A DNA stretch of 64,000 bases from Microtetraspora glauca (GTDB lineage: Bacteria > Actinomycetota > Actinomycetes > Streptomycetales > Streptomycetaceae). The DNA lies in assembly GCA_000721275.1 (NCBI GenBank), contig JOFO01000004.1:62001-126000 (forward strand), given 5' to 3'. A program made the translations under genes and the position numbers. This document shows positions 62,229 through 64,000 of this stretch, in pieces (position 1 is the stretch's first letter; each line of letters starts with the position of its first letter). The notes beneath the pieces are model-generated. The model saw nothing but the letters and a program-made list of their open reading frames with translations, ran no database searches and had not been told where the DNA came from.

Positions 62229-63293
62229 ATGAATGACCTGTCGTTCGCCGTCCCGCTGTGGGTGTGGGCCGCGGTCACCGTCGGCATCTGCGTGATGCTC
62301 GCCGTCGACCTGATCGCCCACCGCGACAACCACGTCATCGGCTTCAAGGAAGCCGCGATCTGGAGTGGCATCTGGATCGCCATCGGCCTGGGCTTCGGCT
62401 TGATCCTGCTGGCGTGGCAGGGCGGGGAGGTGTCCTCCACCTACTACGCCGGCTACCTGATCGAAAAGGCCCTGTCGATCGACAACGTCTTCGTCTTCGC
62501 GCTGGTCTTCTCGTTCTTCGCCGTCCCCGACGCCTACCAGCACAAGGTCCTGTTCTGGGGCGTGCTGGGCGCCCTCGCGGCCCGGCTGGTGTTCATCTTC
62601 GTCGGCGCCGAACTGCTCCAGGTGTTCTTCTGGACCGCTTACCTCTTCGGCGCGTTCCTGATCTGGACCGGCTGGAAGATGGCCGTCTCCAAAGACGAAG
62701 AGGTCCACCCCGACCGCAACCCCATCGTCCGCCTGGTCAAGAAGCTCATCCCCACCGATCCGAAGTTCCACGGCGACAAGTTCTTCATCCGCCGCAACGG
62801 CAAGCGGATCGCGACGCTGCTGTTCGTGGTCCTGGTCGCCGTGGAGGCCACCGACCTGATCTTCGCGATCGACTCCGTCGCCGCCGTCCTGGCGATCACC
62901 ACCAACACCTTCCTGGTGTGGACCGCCAACGCCTTCGCCGTTCTCGGCCTCAGGAGCCTGTACTTCTGCCTCGCCGGACTCCTGCGCCGCTTCCAGTACC
63001 TGCACTACGGGCTGGCGGTCCTGCTCGTCTTCGCCGGCGTCAAGCTCATCCTGTCCGAGACCCCCGTCGGCAAGCTCCCCATCCCCCTCACCCTCGGCGT
63101 CATCGTCGCAACGATCACCATCTCCATCGGCTGGTCCCTGATCGCCACCCGCAACCAGCCCACCGACGGCAGCGGCGAACAGCACCCGGCCCAGACCGGC
63201 GAGGACGAGCCGATCGCCGACCGACCGCCCGTCGAACCCATCCGCCAGCAGCCCACTGCCCGCCGCAGCCCGAACCCAAAGAACATGCCATGA
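62229..63293 (+). CDS. TerC/Alx-family integral membrane protein
   Basis: The 354-residue protein has about nine helices and the TerC signatures EKALSIDNVFVFALVFSFF and EATDLIFAIDSVAAVLAITT, whose acidic residues bind metal. RSLYFCLAGLLRRFQYLHYG follows as usual. The C-terminal 50 residues are polar. Members export Mn2+ or give tellurite tolerance. GAGAGGAAAC precedes ATG 62229. The stop overlaps the next gene's ATG. No Mn2+ riboswitch is evident in the short 53-bp gap upstream. Confidence 0.94.
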   Translation: MNDLSFAVPLWVWAAVTVGICVMLAVDLIAHRDNHVIGFKEAAIWSGIWIAIGLGFGLILLAWQGGEVSSTYYAGYLIEKALSIDNVFVFALVFSFFAVPDAYQHKVLFWGVLGALAARLVFIFVGAELLQVFFWTAYLFGAFLIWTGWKMAVSKDEEVHPDRNPIVRLVKKLIPTDPKFHGDKFFIRRNGKRIATLLFVVLVAVEATDLIFAIDSVAAVLAITTNTFLVWTANAFAVLGLRSLYFCLAGLLRRFQYLHYGLAVLLVFAGVKLILSETPVGKLPIPLTLGVIVATITISIGWSLIATRNQPTDGSGEQHPAQTGEDEPIADRPPVEPIRQQPTARRSPNPKNMP

Positions 63294-63859
63294 CCACCAC
63301 CCAGACACCCCGGCCGTTCATCCCCTCCCCGGCCCCGCCGGAGGCCCACATCTACCATCTCTCCCTGCACTCCAGCGGCCATGTTCTGGCGCTGTTCACC
63401 CGCTCCGGTGCCGACCGGGCCGTGGCCGCCCACGCGGCCGACCTGGCCGCCCGCACCGGACACAGGGTCATCGCCGCGGCGGTCGTGCGCAGCACCGGCT
63501 TCAGCATCAACGCCCTGCTGCACCACGTCCGCTCCCGCCGGATCCAGGCCGAGACCCACGCCATCCTCACACCCGTCATGCCGGCCATCGCCCGCGCCGG
63601 CCCGGTCCAGGTCACCGCCCTGGTCGTGCCCGCCCGCATCAACCCCTACCGGGACCTGCCCGCCGACCGCATCGAGCGCCTCGCCGAGCGCACCGGCACC
63701 GAGGCCGCCGTCAGCCCCGTCCCCCTGACCGGATACACCTCACCCATCACACGACACCTTCAGCGAACAGCACCCGACCCGCTCACCACCCCGGACGCGC
63801 AGCGACGGGGCCGCCGCGGCACCCGGCAAGACGACTCCGCACCACCGAGGAGGTCGTGA
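63290..63859 (+). CDS. USP-like hypothetical protein
   Basis: ATG 63290 overlaps the TerC stop (ATGA) and gives 189 residues: AHIYHLSLHSSGHVLALFTR, AAHAADLAARTGHRVIAAAV, HAILTPVMPAIARAGPVQVT. It has the strand-helix order of a nucleotide-binding alpha/beta fold but no ATP loop, and a disordered basic tail. It resembles the 61663 protein in context. The stop overlaps the start of the next USP gene (TGATG). Confidence 0.7.
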   Translation: MTTTQTPRPFIPSPAPPEAHIYHLSLHSSGHVLALFTRSGADRAVAAHAADLAARTGHRVIAAAVVRSTGFSINALLHHVRSRRIQAETHAILTPVMPAIARAGPVQVTALVVPARINPYRDLPADRIERLAERTGTEAAVSPVPLTGYTSPITRHLQRTAPDPLTTPDAQRRGRRGTRQDDSAPPRRS

Positions 63860-64000
63860 TGGCTGCCCGGGGCGTGGTCGGCGTCGACGGCTCGGCGTCG
63901 AGTCTGGCCGCCGTCGAGGCCGCGGCACGAGAAGCCCGCTGGCGCGGCGCCGGGCAGCACCTGGTGCACGCCTTCATCTGGCCGACCATGCACGTGCCGC
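63859..64000 (+). CDS. Universal stress protein, N-terminal part (cut by window end)
   Basis: The 47 visible residues, MAARGVVGVDGSASSLAAVE, AAAREARWRGAGQHLVHAFI and WPTMHVP, match the beginning of the 35545 USP (VVVGVDGSESSSVAVETAAR, VVHAFAWPVP). GAGGAGG lies 6 bp before ATG 63859, which overlaps the previous stop. Confidence 0.9.
   Translation, partial: MAARGVVGVDGSASSLAAVEAAAREARWRGAGQHLVHAFIWPTMHVP

Overview
The window is high-G+C actinobacterial DNA, almost certainly from a Streptomyces chromosome. The evidence is strong third-position G/C bias, GTG and TTG starts, ATGA/GTGA gene overlaps, Tat and lipoprotein signals, a DUF6296 protein, a F420-type LLM oxidoreductase and an AldO-type alditol oxidase. 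Both degraded and intact genes are present. No tRNA, rRNA or CRISPR array was seen.

Layout. 1-2006: the end of a siderophore-iron ABC importer (permease tail, ATPase, lipoprotein). 2048-4046: a peptidoglycan-binding membrane protein and an LAETG sortase substrate. 4413-5262: TerB-like and DUF6296 proteins. 5540-8529: a decayed NADH dehydrogenase, a divergent TetR / LLM oxidoreductase pair with two palindromic operators, and a cold-shock-like protein. 8559-19105: an arabino-oligosaccharide locus. It holds a dead LacI-type regulator, three LacI-like operators, a truncated ribulokinase, a secreted GH51 arabinofuranosidase, a secreted GH43 endo-arabinanase, an intracellular GH51 arabinofuranosidase and a sugar ABC importer, closed by a strong terminator. 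19250-20506: alditol oxidase. 20617-22327: a gene graveyard (MFS, pirin, aldehyde dehydrogenase and HEPN-like remnants).

22458-53444 is the most striking part. It looks like a hypoxia/dormancy island comparable to the mycobacterial DosR regulon and the Streptomyces OsdRK cluster. It carries a DevS/OsdK-type GAF histidine kinase with the heme-ligand His, a DevR/OsdR-type regulator, four tandem-domain universal stress proteins, a CtpF-like P-type ATPase, a ribosome hibernation factor, a CBS-BON protein, a PPOX-fold protein, a Rv1733c-family membrane protein and a flavohemoglobin. It also carries a fermentation set: pyruvate formate-lyase and its activase, AdhE, a zinc alcohol dehydrogenase, a GAPDH and a phosphoketolase. 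Nine intergenic sites fit GGGNC-N4-GNCCC, the geometry of the DosR box, and lie in front of these genes. The inference is a coordinated switch to substrate-level phosphorylation and NAD+ regeneration when oxygen runs out, together with ribosome hibernation.

53650-60847: a second, broken copy of the PPOX/STAS gene pair adjoins a Tn3-family transposon bounded by 33-bp inverted repeats (26/33 identical). Its transposase has one stop and three frameshifts, its serine recombinase has lost its N-terminus, and it carries a GAF-SpoIIE phosphatase, a STAS-like small protein and an unknown protein. 60996-64000: a winged-helix regulator divergent from a stress-type operon (two USP-like proteins, TerC, and a true USP cut off by the window end).
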